64,000 nucleotides of DNA from Canna indica. Lineage: Eukaryota > Streptophyta > Magnoliopsida > Zingiberales > Cannaceae. Positions 34,244-44,491 of the stretch are shown here, in pieces (positions within the stretch are counted from its first letter, which is position 1; each line of letters begins with the position of its first letter). Location: contig CP136891.1 in NCBI GenBank assembly GCA_034359265.1, positions 44,818,001 through 44,882,000 of the forward strand. Reading direction: 5' to 3'. Made by a program: the position numbers and the translations under genes. The notes beneath the pieces were generated by a model. The model made no database searches and was not told where the DNA came from. It was given only the letters and a program-made list of their open reading frames with translations.

Positions 34244-34663
34244 CAAGCTCGGGGACTATGGATTGGACTAGTACCTTTGGGCTCGGCCGAATTAGGCCCA
34301 AAAGCACCCACATTCATGAACCAATCTCATGTCAGGCCAGACGACTTAGCTCGAGGGTTTCACTCGGTCATACAAGGACATCCACGTCCTCATTAATTAC
34401 GAGCCCGACATCTCCAGGATCAATCTCGACCCATTTTGAGCATCATCCCGACGAGATTATCGCGCGGCGTCATCGCAAAACATCCCTTATCTTGCACTAT
34501 ATAAAGACACGACACACCTCGGATATCCAAGATTCCAATTTCTATTATATTCACCTTTAACACATTCTTATTTGAGCATCAAAACGTCTTTTATAGGTCT
34601 CCCAGAGTTGCACCTGACCAGGAGGTGCAACAGACCGCATTGCTCTGACTACATGCAAGAACA
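34244..34663 (+). repeat. 3' LTR end of the Tat gypsy element
   Basis: This stretch matches 49,533-49,805 plus 50,455-50,571. It includes the words AGCACCCACATTCATGAA, CACTATATAAAGACAC (TATA at 34,498-34,505), TTGAGCATC, and the end GACCGC...CAAGAACA. The LTR ends at 34,663, where the other copy continues into its primer site. The true LTR start lies further left (33,870-34,240 has no gene) but cannot be placed. Its plus sense, opposite to the ORF on its left, is what identifies that ORF as antisense. Confidence 0.65.
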
Positions 34664-37020
34664 TATATTATTTTTTTAACTTTTTATTAGTAAATTTATT
34701 TTATTAATAATATAATAATCAATTTTATTAACTTGTGATAACGAGGTGAAATTTATTATTGAAATAATCTAAAGTGTTAGGTAACTAATAGCCGAAGGAT
34801 TGTATTATTATTCTAAAGTAGAGAGTGTGAGACTGTAATAAGAAAAACATATCGGGGTGAAATTTTTTAAAATTCATATCAAGCAAAACAACATTCAATC
34901 AATACTACGTTACTACTCTTTATAAATAATGATCGACTAAAATAATGTCTACATAAAATTCCATTTGAATGTAATCCATCAAATTAAACAGAGTAGTTTC
35001 CTTTATGATTTAAAATTAATTGGAATAAGGTCTAGTTTAATTTTTTTAAATGAAAAATTGACTAGTTGAACAGCCACAAAATAGACTGGTATTAATAATA
35101 GATAACCAATTATATATTTTATTTTATTTTCCCCATAAATTATTTGCTCCTATATCTGCCATTGGCTGATTATAATGATTTTTAAAAATAATGCACTAAT
35201 AAAATTCATTAATACAAATAAAACATGACTACTTAATTTGTTACCTTCAATTTAATTAAGATGATTAAGGAATTCGATCATAACTGATAATGGCGTCATC
35301 TATTTTTTTATCTTTCACTGCATTTAATTCAGTTTTTATAAAAAAACTACATTTAATTCAGTCTAATTTTTTAGAGTTGACCCGAAAAAGTAGCACCTAA
35401 ATTGTAGCCACCTACTCCGATGTCCAGGTGCACAAAACAACAAGGTAATGGAACTTCAGCGACCTTTGCTTTCTGAATCAAATCAGCCTTCCTTACTCAG
35501 TGTAGTTGAACCTACTGTTAATTTCCACCTCCACAATGAACACCGCCCCCACTGAAATAATTTTTTTTCTACAAAAAATTTTGGATGCCCCCTACAATCA
35601 TGGGTTTGAACTTTGAATCTGACAACGTCCGTGTGTAATGAAATCCATGAATACAAATATACAATCACAGCTGTTTTTACGATGAAATATTCTTTTTTTT
35701 ATATACACAAACTGCTGTGAAATTTTTTCATATCCTCTTCCTTTAATATACAAACAACATTGTTCTTAACATTAAATGCCAATGCCACCGTGTGAATTCT
35801 CACTCGTCACTCCCTCCCTTCACTCGCTCACCTTCTCACTAACTCTCTGCTTGCAGGCAGCGCTTTCACAGCCCTATTGACTGCCGCCTGCCATCTTCAC
35901 GAACTCTCAAGCTCTGCCGGCTTCTCACGAACACGCTGTCGTCGCCTTCACAGCGTTGCCAGCTTCTCACGAACACGCTGTCGTCGCCTTCACAGTGTTT
36001 GCATTTGGTAATAATATTAGAGTTCCTAAACTTATATATTGTCAGCTCTATATTGTCGTATATATTTGAAAGACATAAACTTATATATTGAAGACGACAA
36101 CTTCGTTGTTACGTAGTCAGCTCTATCCAGCATATTAGAGTAATAGAGTTCCTAGCTAGTTGAACAAAAATAAGACCAGAAAGTCCTGACAATTCTCAAA
36201 ATTGACAGAGTCCTAACTCCTGACAACACCTAGAGGAGCTGGCAAACCAAAAGGAAATTTCCATTCTTAATCTACTTTAAATGGTTTTAATACATTCACT
36301 GTATATATTTTATGATATAGCCTTACAATAATAGTACATTGGTCAATGGTCACAGTAACTAGGTTGATACATTGGAGCCTCTCATCTTTTTTGTGCAGTG
36401 GAATGGAACTTTTAGGAGATAAGAGCAAGTTATTAAATTATGTAGATCGTGAAGAGGAACTTAAGGACTTTCTATATTGAGTTCCACTTTTTATCGATGA
36501 ATCTATCGTATCGAGAGCTATTGACATTTACAGTTCATTGGCATCTACAATTGATTATTTTCCTTTGCCATGGCTGCTCGCTACCTTCAGCCTTCGCCGA
36601 ACCGCCTTCAATATCTGTCGGGCTACCGGCATTGTATGGTATTTTTATTTTATTGATTGTTTCTTTCTTCGGATGGTAAAACCTATATTTTAAATTTGTC
36701 GTTGTTGATTTTTTTTAAAAAAATCAGCATTATTAATTATCTCAATATTTAGTTTTTATTTTTTTATTGATTAAATTGATTGAAAAAATATATATTTATT
36801 GTTCAATTTAATTGGTAGCATCATTTATTTTAAAAAAATATTTTATTTTAAAAGAAATCATAGAAAAAAAATTAAAACATGAAGACTCGTCGAGGTTGAC
36901 TATCAAAATTAGCTTGAACTTGAAGTCTTGAAAATATATGTATTAGTTTGCCCCCACTAATAAAATTTCCTGGATACTCCACTGACCACCAGCAGCTCAA
37001 TTCACACCCCCAAACTTTGC
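34664..37020. other. AT-rich intergenic sequence, no gene seen
   Basis: About 2.36 kb of AT-rich DNA starts the genic island. I see no coding frame with recognisable similarity; the short frame at 36,449-36,679 is unsupported. It contains one short tandem duplication (35,916-35,999). It may hold the former promoter of the GT14 pseudogene. Confidence 0.5.
35916..35999. repeat. 42-bp tandem duplication
   Basis: Two adjacent 42-bp units (35,916 and 35,958) share CTTCTCACGAACACGCTGTC and differ by two bases or so. They are GC-richer than the surroundings. Confidence 0.8.
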
Positions 37021-37026
37021 GCATCG

Positions 37027-38664
37027 GTGGAGGTCACAACCCTCACTAAGATATTTGCATTGCTTCTTCTTCTCCTAGTACTCACCGTCTCGATCGTCGG
37101 CACGTCCACTGACCAACGTTTATGGTCGTGGAACATCAGCTCAAGAGGAGAAGTTTCCCTCTATCAGCCGCTTGCAAACCTAACGCATAACATGAGTGAC
37201 GCTGAGCTATTCCGGCATGCGCTGAGTGTTAGCCACTTGAAAAGTGCTGATCTAAGCAAGGTGGGAAAGATTGCGTTCATGTTCTTGACCAGAGGGCTCC
37301 TCCATCTACATCCATGCTCATCCATCCTATCGCGGCGAGTACTCGCCGAGCTCGGTGTTTTACGGAAGGAAAGTACCCAATATGCAGGGGCGTATGTAGG
37401 GGCGTATGTAGGGGCGTATGCAGAATTTTAAAAATGGGGGATACAAAGAAATTTAAAATTGAAATTAGGATATCGCGGTACGGTACAATATAATTGTATA
37501 AAAATACCTTTAACAAAAGGCAAACAAAATATATAGATTAACAAATGAGAAACAAATAAAAATAGTATTTTATAATAAATAAAAATCAACCAATCAAAGT
37601 AATATTTAGTTTTGAGCGGAATTATTTACCTTATAAAACTGGAGTTGTATTCACCCAATCAAGAACTATACGATTGTTTAAACCACTTGAAGCTACCTGT
37701 TAACAAAGAGATAACATGTATTATTTCCTTTAAAACAAGTAACAACACAAATTCAATTATTTATATATAGAAGATTAAATTTCATCAATCTTAAAATTAT
37801 AAATACAAAATTAGAATTAACAACAAAAATTAAAATATAAAATTACTTTTTATTTATTTTTTAAAAAAATGGGGGACAAAATGTCCCCCATTTGATACGC
37901 TGGATAAGCCCCTGCCAGTAAGGTAACAAGTTCTTTACCAATTGAAACTGAAGAACTTTGCTATTGAAAACTGAACTAGTCCTTAATCGCCAGCTTAATC
38001 GCATTAAGAATATGGGTTCTCAAATCTCAACTAATCTCAATTGCAGGTGGTAAAGTGGGAAAGCTTGTCGATGGTAGATGCTGAAAGGCGACTCCTCGCG
38101 AATGCATTGCTCCAGGGCCTGAAGCCTGCATCCCACTCTTCAACTTCACCTTCACCTACCAATACTTGATGGCGTCCAAGCACAGCTTTGTTGATGCGTT
38201 TGATGATCCAGGGCCCGGAGCAAGAGGACGATACAACCCTAAAGTAGTGCCTGAGATCAACATCACATAGTGGCGAAAAGGCGCATAGTGGTTTGAAGTC
38301 GACCGTAAACTGGCGATCATCATTGTAAACGAGTCCACATTCTATGCAAAGTTCGATCAACTCCGCAACGAAAATGGTGCTCCAAGACGAGCACTACATA
38401 CCAACCATTCTCAATATCAAAGCACCGAATATCATTGCTAATAGAATAGTCACTTGGGCATACTGGTACGGTCCACCACACCCGAAAACTTTTGAGAAGG
38501 ATGACATCAATGGCACATTTCCTAAGAGAATTAAAAAAGAACAGAACTGCACATTCAATGATCAGCCACCATTCAGGAGGTGTTACTTGTTTGCCAGAAA
38601 GTTTGCTGCAAGTGCGTTGGAGCCTCTAGTGAAATTAGCAACCACAGCTGCTGGAGTGTTATGA
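37027..38664 (+). pseudogene. GT14 (Core-2/I-branching, BC10-like) glycosyltransferase pseudogene
   Basis: Exon 1 has a hydrophobic N-terminal segment (LLLLLVLTVSIVGT, a likely membrane anchor), then MSDAELFRHA and KIAFMFLTRG. After a deletion and frame change it reads SSIYIHAHPSYRGEYSPSS. Exon 2 begins at 38,047 after TTGCAG and reads SMVDAERRLLANALL. Another deletion follows, then EACIPLFNFTFTYQY and FDDPGPGARGRYNPK. The end (DEHYIPTILNI, WAYWYGPPHPKTF, CYLFARKFAASALEPL) closes at 38,664. These are the conserved blocks of plant GT14/BC10-like type II Golgi glycosyltransferases. Two in-frame stops (near 38,268 and 38,289), frameshifts, deletions and a MITE in exon 1 make it a pseudogene. No ATG fits the start well. 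Confidence 0.85.
37385..37914. mobile_element. hAT-type MITE in GT14 exon, 530 bp
   Basis: The ends are CAGGGGCGTATG and AAGCCCCTG. The 8-bp flanks CCAATATG (37377-37384) and CCAGTAAG (37915-37922) match at six of eight positions. The left end carries three tandem GGGGCGTATG units. Near the right end a 21-nt hairpin (GGGGGACA/TGTCCCCC) spans about 37,870-37,891. Removing it brings the exon-1 end next to an AAG/GTAACA donor. Confidence 0.65.
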
Positions 38665-39208
38665 TCTTTGGCTCAACCTTTTGTAATTTAGGGGGCGTTT
38701 GGTTGCCTGCAAGTGCAAACGTTGCAAAATCTATTTGCATGCAAAAGCAAATGCCCGCAAATAAATTTTGCAGCCTAGTGTTTGGTTGCTCGCAAGTAGA
38801 GCTGCAACTTCTATTTGCGGGCGTTTGGTTGAAAGCAAATGGAGGTTGCAACTACACTCGCGACTTGCAACTTGCAACTTCTTTTTGCGTGCGTTTAGTT
38901 GGCCGCAAATAGAAATTGCAACTTGCATTAATATTTTAAAAAATAATAAATTAATATTAAAAACAAGACCTACAAAGGACTATATCTAAATATTAAAGTA
39001 ACATTTTGAATAAAAAAATAAAAAACATGCACATAAATATAAAAGAAGTCTTTAACAATAAATTCACATAAACAAGTTCATAAAAGTCTAACAATGAATT
39101 CATATCAAAGTCTTCAGCATAAATCCCAAAGTTCATATCAAAGTCCTTAACAACATAAATCCCAAAGTTCATATCAAAGTTTTTAAAGATGATAAGTTAA
39201 TATCAAAA

Positions 39209-40178
39209 TCACATGTTTAACATGCCACGAATCAAAAAGTAACGGTGATGAGTAGATGCAACCATGAAAGCTCTTGCCTCTCTTGTTGATGAACCAACAA
39301 GCATACGATAGGCACGACAAAGCTGACTCTCATCAAATCCAGGTATTGACATAACAGCTTCATACAACCCATCTATGGAAATCTTTAGCTCATTGTATTC
39401 TTTAATCGCCACAACAAGTTCCTTAATATTATTTGCTACCATCGTCATAATATCTTCTTCATTTTCCCTATGTCGCTTTGATGATTTCTTTTTTGTTTTT
39501 CCCGAACTTGAAGAAGCTCCTTGAGTTGAATGCGCTTGTGCATGAATTGAATCAATTAAAACATCATTAGTATGGACATTAACTTCAGGATTTGCAAATT
39601 CAACGTTATCTTCAGATTCTGGCGCTCCCAAACTATTATTATCATCTTTACTCCATCTTCCTGTGGCTAGAGAACCCTCCAAAGATGATAGACATTTGAT
39701 CATAAAAATCAATAGGCTTGTTGATTAATGCAGCATCTTTAGGATGATTCTGTTTCAGCAAAAATACACAAAATTTTATTAGTAGATAACTAAAACAATA
39801 TAACATCCCATAAATATAACATAACTTACCTTTATATAGCTGAGATACTCATCTCTACCCATGACTATCCTTTTTTCATTTTCATCCCAACTCATTCCGC
39901 TCTTCTCTTTCAACTTAACAATTTGTGACCATTTGTTCCTTCATCCTCGTAAATGATTGTAGACATTATTGTTTGTAACTTGAATGCCCACCTTCTCATT
40001 AAGGATCTTCACAACTTCAGATATTTATGAGTCTTTGAAACCTTTTTCAAATCGATCTCCTGATTGTACTTACTCTACCAAACAATTTTATATAGCAGAT
40101 TCTGTTGATTTCCACTTAAAATTGTATGTCTTTTTACCATGGGAACTACAAGCTTGATTGCTTTGACTATTTTCCATT
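39209..40178 (-). pseudogene. Harbinger ORF1, Myb/SANT-like DNA-binding protein, broken
   Basis: Exon 1 (40,178-39,830) encodes a trihelix/Myb-like domain with VTNNNVYNHLRG, RNKWSQIVKLKEKSGMSWDE and RDEYLSYIK. A GT donor sits at 39,829 and exon 2 begins at 39,749 (HPKDAALINKPIDFYDQM). Exon 2 has a Ser/Lys-rich linker (SSSSGKTKKKSSKRHRENE) and the typical C-terminal helical part (MSIPGFDESQLCRAYRMLVG) ending at 39,209. In Harbinger elements this partner brings the transposase to the nucleus and the ends. Here exon 1 has four in-frame stops and exon 2 has a one-base insertion near 39,687, so it cannot make the protein. Confidence 0.85.
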
Positions 40179-40452
40179 GACTAATTTGATTGAATAATAA
40201 AAAAGAAACAACACAACTATTAGTAAATAATCATTTTCCAATTATTCCAAATAAGTAGAAAAAGTAAACAATCATTTAAAATGAACAAACAAGTAGATAT
40301 CATTTCAAATAGACAAAAAAGTAGATATCATTTCAAATGATTCCAATTACATATTTAGTAGCTTCATTTTAAACAAGTAGATATCATTCCAAATACATGG
40401 TAGTAATTATTTTAAATGAACAAACCAAAGTAAATCTAACAACTAACTAAAC

Positions 40453-41782
40453 TTATAAAATATGATCATCCCACATTTGAGTTGCGATATTATCTCGTAT
40501 CGCCATCCACTCTCTAGATTCTTCACGTTGTACACGTTGGCTCGTACTTATAATGATATTACTTGCAATCCATTGTTCATCATCGGGAACCAAATCATCG
40601 CCACCATTTGACATTATCCAATTATGCAAAATACAACAAGCGATGACAAGGTCCACTTGGGTTGGATATGGAAAGAAAGGCCTTGACATAAGAATCTTGA
40701 AGCGATTTTTTAGTGAACCAAATGCACACTCGATAGAAGTTCGAAGAGAAGAATGTCGAAGGTTGAACAATTCCTTGGCATTTGAAGGACTACGGGAGGA
40801 CCATTCTTTAAGGTGATATTTTACACAACGATATGGTGCAATAAAGCCTAGTCGAGTGGCATATCCTGCATCCACCAAATAAAATTTTCCTATATTATAA
40901 GTAAAGATATTAATTTTTGCTGAATATAAATAATTGAATGTATTATATAAAAACGTAATTATTTACCTTCAAGAACACGCAAACCATGTGGTCTTTCTAA
41001 TGCATCTCGTAATATGTGAGCATCATGTGCAGATCCTTCCCACCCAGCAAGAACATATGTAAATTTCAAATCAAAGTCAACAACGGCAAGTACATTCTGA
41101 GTCGGGTAAGGCTTTCTCCTTCTAAAGGCCGCTACATGTTCTATTGGTACAGAAGCATGAACATGAGTACCATCTAAAGCACCTATACAATCCTACATGT
41201 TAAACACAAAACACCAGTAACTATATATAGTTTCACTTAATTATAAAACTAAAAAAATAATTTGACTAATTTGTTCACCTTAAAGTATGGCATGAATCTA
41301 CTACTCGATGTGATCCGAGAATGGGTATTGAGTGAAGGGCGCCTAATGAGCTCCCGACGAAGTTCGCCAATAGCACGTAGTACTTCATTGAAATATCGAC
41401 TAACTGTCTCTCCAGAACGCATAAAATTATGTCCCACCACCCTATTTCTTACATTATGTCTGACGGTATGCAAAAACATTGCTACTTGTTCCTCTAATGT
41501 AACATTAAGAGTGTCATGCATTAAATTTCTTTCCCTTAAGCAATCACATAACTTGAAAAATGTAACTCTCTTCATTCGTATCATGCTAATGCTACAAGTA
41601 TCGGAACCATAGTATAACCTCGATAGATATTCATGTCTTTGTAAGTTTCTATGAATACGTGGGGCATATAAATCCCTAGAAATTCTTCTTCTTTTATACC
41701 GTTGTAATATCAAATATGCATATAGTCCTAGCAACCCCGCAAGCTTCACAATATCCAAGGGTAGAGATTTTTCATTCGTCAT
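40453..41782 (-). CDS. PIF/Harbinger DDE transposase, apparently intact (388 aa)
   Basis: Three exons splice in frame: 41,782-41,279, 41,192-40,967 and 40,889-40,453. All borders have GT/AG, and the product is 388 residues, normal for the family. Exon 1 holds the N-terminal helix-turn-helix region (LCDCLRERNLMHDT, then EEQVAMFLHTVRHNVRNRVV). Exon 2 has the first catalytic Asp in CIGALDGTHV and the second in AGWEGSAHDAHILRDAL. Exon 3 has YLVDAGYATRLGFIAPYR, YHLKEW, FNLRHSSLR and the catalytic Glu in TSIECAFGSLKNRF. I found no stop or frameshift. It would cut and rejoin element ends at TTA/TAA sites in the nucleus, but its own ORF1 partner is dead. Confidence 0.9.
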
Positions 41783-42268
41783 CTAATAAATAAAATAAAA
41801 TAAAATAACATACTAATTTCAGGATTATGAAAACTTGAGAGTTGAGACATAAGACAACTTGTTAAGAAAACAAAAATCAAATAATATGCAAAAAGAATCT
41901 CAAACCATATTTATATAATCAACCCTACTATAGTACAACTAGCAAGCATGATGCCACTTGAGTAATACAATTTGCAATCACTTGAAAAAACATTTCTAAG
42001 CAAAACATTTTTAGAAACAACTCCAGTTTCTTACTGTAACATGCCCTGACATTAATTGGATCAACATGAGTTTGAGTTTTCTGACATGATGGGAATACAA
42101 ATATCAAATTTTTGTCAAATCAATAAAATAGTAAAACTGAACTAGGAACGGTCTCTTGAGTAGAACAACATATTTGGCGAAAGAGACAAGAGTTGCGTTC
42201 GAACCACCCGAACCATATTTGACAATATATTTTATTGTCAAATCAATAAAATAGTAAAACTGAACTAG

Positions 42269-42749
42269 GATCTGCAACTGATGCTGTGTTGCAGAGTCTA
42301 TGGAATTATCCCTAATATGGTGCTGGATGAAACAACTGCATCCATAGACTCTGCAACTGATGTTGTGTTGCAGAGAGTCATCAGGGAGGAGTTCTCAAGC
42401 TGCACAGTGATCACAATTGCTCATAGAGTGCCAACAGTCATAGACAGTGACGTGGTCATGGTCCTTTCTTATGGTATGTTCTTTATTATCCTCCTAGCAT
42501 TCCTGGGTACTTTTTGCATAGAAATAGAAAAGGAAAAAGAACTCTCTAACTAGGGAACAGAATGTATCTTGCCCTATCGACTATTTGTGTTAGATTTTGT
42601 GAAGTAGTAACATTGATTTGGATATGGCAGGGAAACTGGTGGAGTATGACAAGCCTTCTAGGCTAATTGAGAACCAGAGCTCAGCCTTCTCTAAGCTTGT
42701 GGCAGAGTACTGGTCCAACTACAGAAGAGACTCATCTCATTCTCTTTGA
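42269..42749 (+). pseudogene. Captured ABCC (MRP-type) transporter 3' end
   Basis: Exon A (to 42,473) reads [20 protein letters not shown], then [20 protein letters not shown] and [12 protein letters not shown]. This is the Walker B, D-loop and H-loop part of the second nucleotide-binding domain of plant ABCC transporters. A GTATGT donor and GGCAG acceptor frame a 157-bp intron. Exon B (42,631-42,749) gives [20 protein letters not shown], then [12 protein letters not shown], and the natural stop. A partial duplicate of the SATD..VLQ segment lies just upstream (42,269-42,303). Walker A and all membrane segments are absent. It sits inside the Harbinger element opposite to the transposase, so it is a transduplicated host fragment. 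Confidence 0.85.
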
Positions 42750-42994
42750 TCAAGCTATTAGGCAGACTTATTAGGGTGAAGAAAGGAATGCATCAAATGT
42801 TGCACTGTGACAATGTTGTGCTAGATGAAGTGGTGTGCAAGTTCAGGGTTTCATTACTGTGATCAAGTTCAATGATCTTGTGTTAAAAAGAAGGCTAATT
42901 CATTTGATTAAATTCTTCCAATTATCTGCAGTAACAATATTACAAATGTATAATAGTAAGGCTAATTCATTTGATCTTGTGTTAAAAAGAAGTT

Positions 42995-43114
42995 GGTTCT
43001 TAAACAAAATCAAAGAACCCGGTTCTTAAACAAAATCAAAGAACTTGGTTCTTAAACAAAAGAGAAAGCGAGCTAACAACAATACAACCTGGTTCTTAAA
43101 CAAAATCAAAGAAC
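42995..43114. repeat. 26-bp tandem repeats, about four copies
   Basis: Units start at 42,995, 43,021, 43,047 (short) and 43,091. Each begins GGTTCTTAAAC and closes with AAAGAAC, giving a short GTTCTT/AAGAAC hairpin. They lie in the Harbinger element's transposase-side flank. Confidence 0.8.
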
Positions 43115-43294
43115 GGGCAAACAAGAAGTTGCAGAAGGGATAAGAACAAACCTTGTGACTTGAGGAGTTCAGGAATCACTCACAGCCTCACTGGAGAGTG
43201 GGAAGGGGAGGGATGAATGACGAGAGTCGACGGTAGAGCAGAAGGAGAGTGTTCGGGGGCTGCAGGCAGGCGTCGCACGATGGCAAGAGTCGAC

Positions 43295-43426
43295 GGCGAG
43301 AGGGAAAAAGTCAGGGGCTGGCAAGCGTCGCTCGACGATGGCGAGAGGGTAGAAGTCGGGGGCTGGCAAGCGTCGCTCGACGACGGCGAGAGGGAAGAAG
43401 TCGGGGGCTGGCAAGCGTCGCTCAAC
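43295..43426. repeat. 45-bp tandem repeats, three copies
   Basis: Units at 43,295, 43,340 and 43,385 share GGCGAGAGGG, GGGGCTGGCAAGCGTCGCTC. Because 45 is a multiple of three, all frames stay open and give false ORFs on both strands. They lie near the right end of the Harbinger element, possibly in the transposase promoter region. Confidence 0.85.
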
Positions 43427-43720
43427 GGCGAGGTGAAGAAGTTGGGCTACGTCGCGCGAGGGCTAGAGTCAGGAAGAAGTCTTCGGCTGCGTCACGTGAG
43501 CGGGGAGAGTCGGGGTGTTAACTGTGCCCTTTTTCTTGCAGGCTGTAAACTAGTGTTGCAGGCCTTTGGGCCTGCAATCGGTTTTGCAGCCTGCAAATGC
43601 GGCTGCAAACGTGAAATGCTGCATTTGGCTCAATTGCAAGCAACCAAACAAGCGATTGAGCCAAATGCTGCAAATGAGTTGCCTGCAAGTACTTGCACTT
43701 GCAGGCAATCAAACAGCCTC

Positions 43721-44491
43721 TTACTGAACTATTTAACATCTGCAGATTCCATAAAGCTGTTTAAGTGACTAATCTGCTTATCTTTTTACTAATAGTTCTG
43801 CTATGATTTATGTAGCCAGCTGGTTCAGATGAATATTCTCTCATTGATATTGATGAAAACATTAAACATACTTCCTATAACAACTTGATCTGATGGATTG
43901 TATTAGCATATAAAGTTTTGTAGGTCTACTATTGTTAAGTTGCACTAAGCATTTTGTTGACATCTAAGCATATCGTTGGAACTCTGACTTGTTATTGTTG
44001 TTTGGTCACTTTTCACATCACCCCGAGTGACGACAAATGATATCCAGTAAACCTAGTTTTAAATACGACAACAATATCTTTCTTTTGCCGAGTTGATAGT
44101 AGTGTTGTGTTTAGTGAGTCCCACCATGTTATCCAAGTAAAGAAGATAGTGCAACGAGGAAAAGATTTGAACAAGTCTAGCCAACATCATATTTTCTACA
44201 ATTTTTTTTGTTTGCAAAAATGTATTGATTGACTGGTGACATGCTTACATGATGACCAACCAAATAACAACTGTTTTATATTTACAACAAATTTCCCTTC
44301 CAAAACATATTCCCCTGTGGAAGCAATTTGTTCTGGTCTGGGTGTAGTGTAATAGTTCCATCTCTGAAGACCAAACTACAGAAATCCATACCTGGCAACA
44401 TACAGTCCAGAAGCTTAACCTTGTTGACTGAAGTGCATCATCCAAGTCCATTCTGTTCAATTGGCTATCAGGGATCTCCTCTCATGTTATT
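43721..44491. other. Intergenic and 3' flank of HHP gene
   Basis: About 770 bp between the Harbinger TSD and the HHP stop codon. No gene is seen. The right part (roughly 44,240-44,491) is probably the HHP 3' untranslated region. Confidence 0.5.

Larger units (their letters stand above)
38691..43720. mobile_element. Complete PIF/Harbinger transposon, 5,030 bp
   Basis: The ends read GGGGGCGTTTGGTTGCCTGC and, in complement, GAGGCTGTTTGATTGCCTGC, flanked by the 3-bp TSD TTA (38688-38690 and 43721-43723) typical of this superfamily. Subterminal zones contain repeated GTTTGGTTG and GCAA words. It carries the two standard genes of the superfamily on the minus strand, a Myb/SANT-like ORF1 (broken) and a DDE transposase (open). 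It also carries a captured ABCC-transporter fragment on the plus strand and two small tandem repeats. It landed 26 bp past the GT14 stop. Confidence 0.95.

Noticed and set aside
36449..36679. 76-codon ORF with hydrophobic stretch
   Set aside because: No similarity recognised, AT-rich surroundings and no support for splicing. Possibly chance.
43169..43768. Open frames of 81-183 codons on both strands
   Set aside because: They are produced by a 45-bp tandem repeat (multiple of three) and show repetitive peptides without similarity to a known family.
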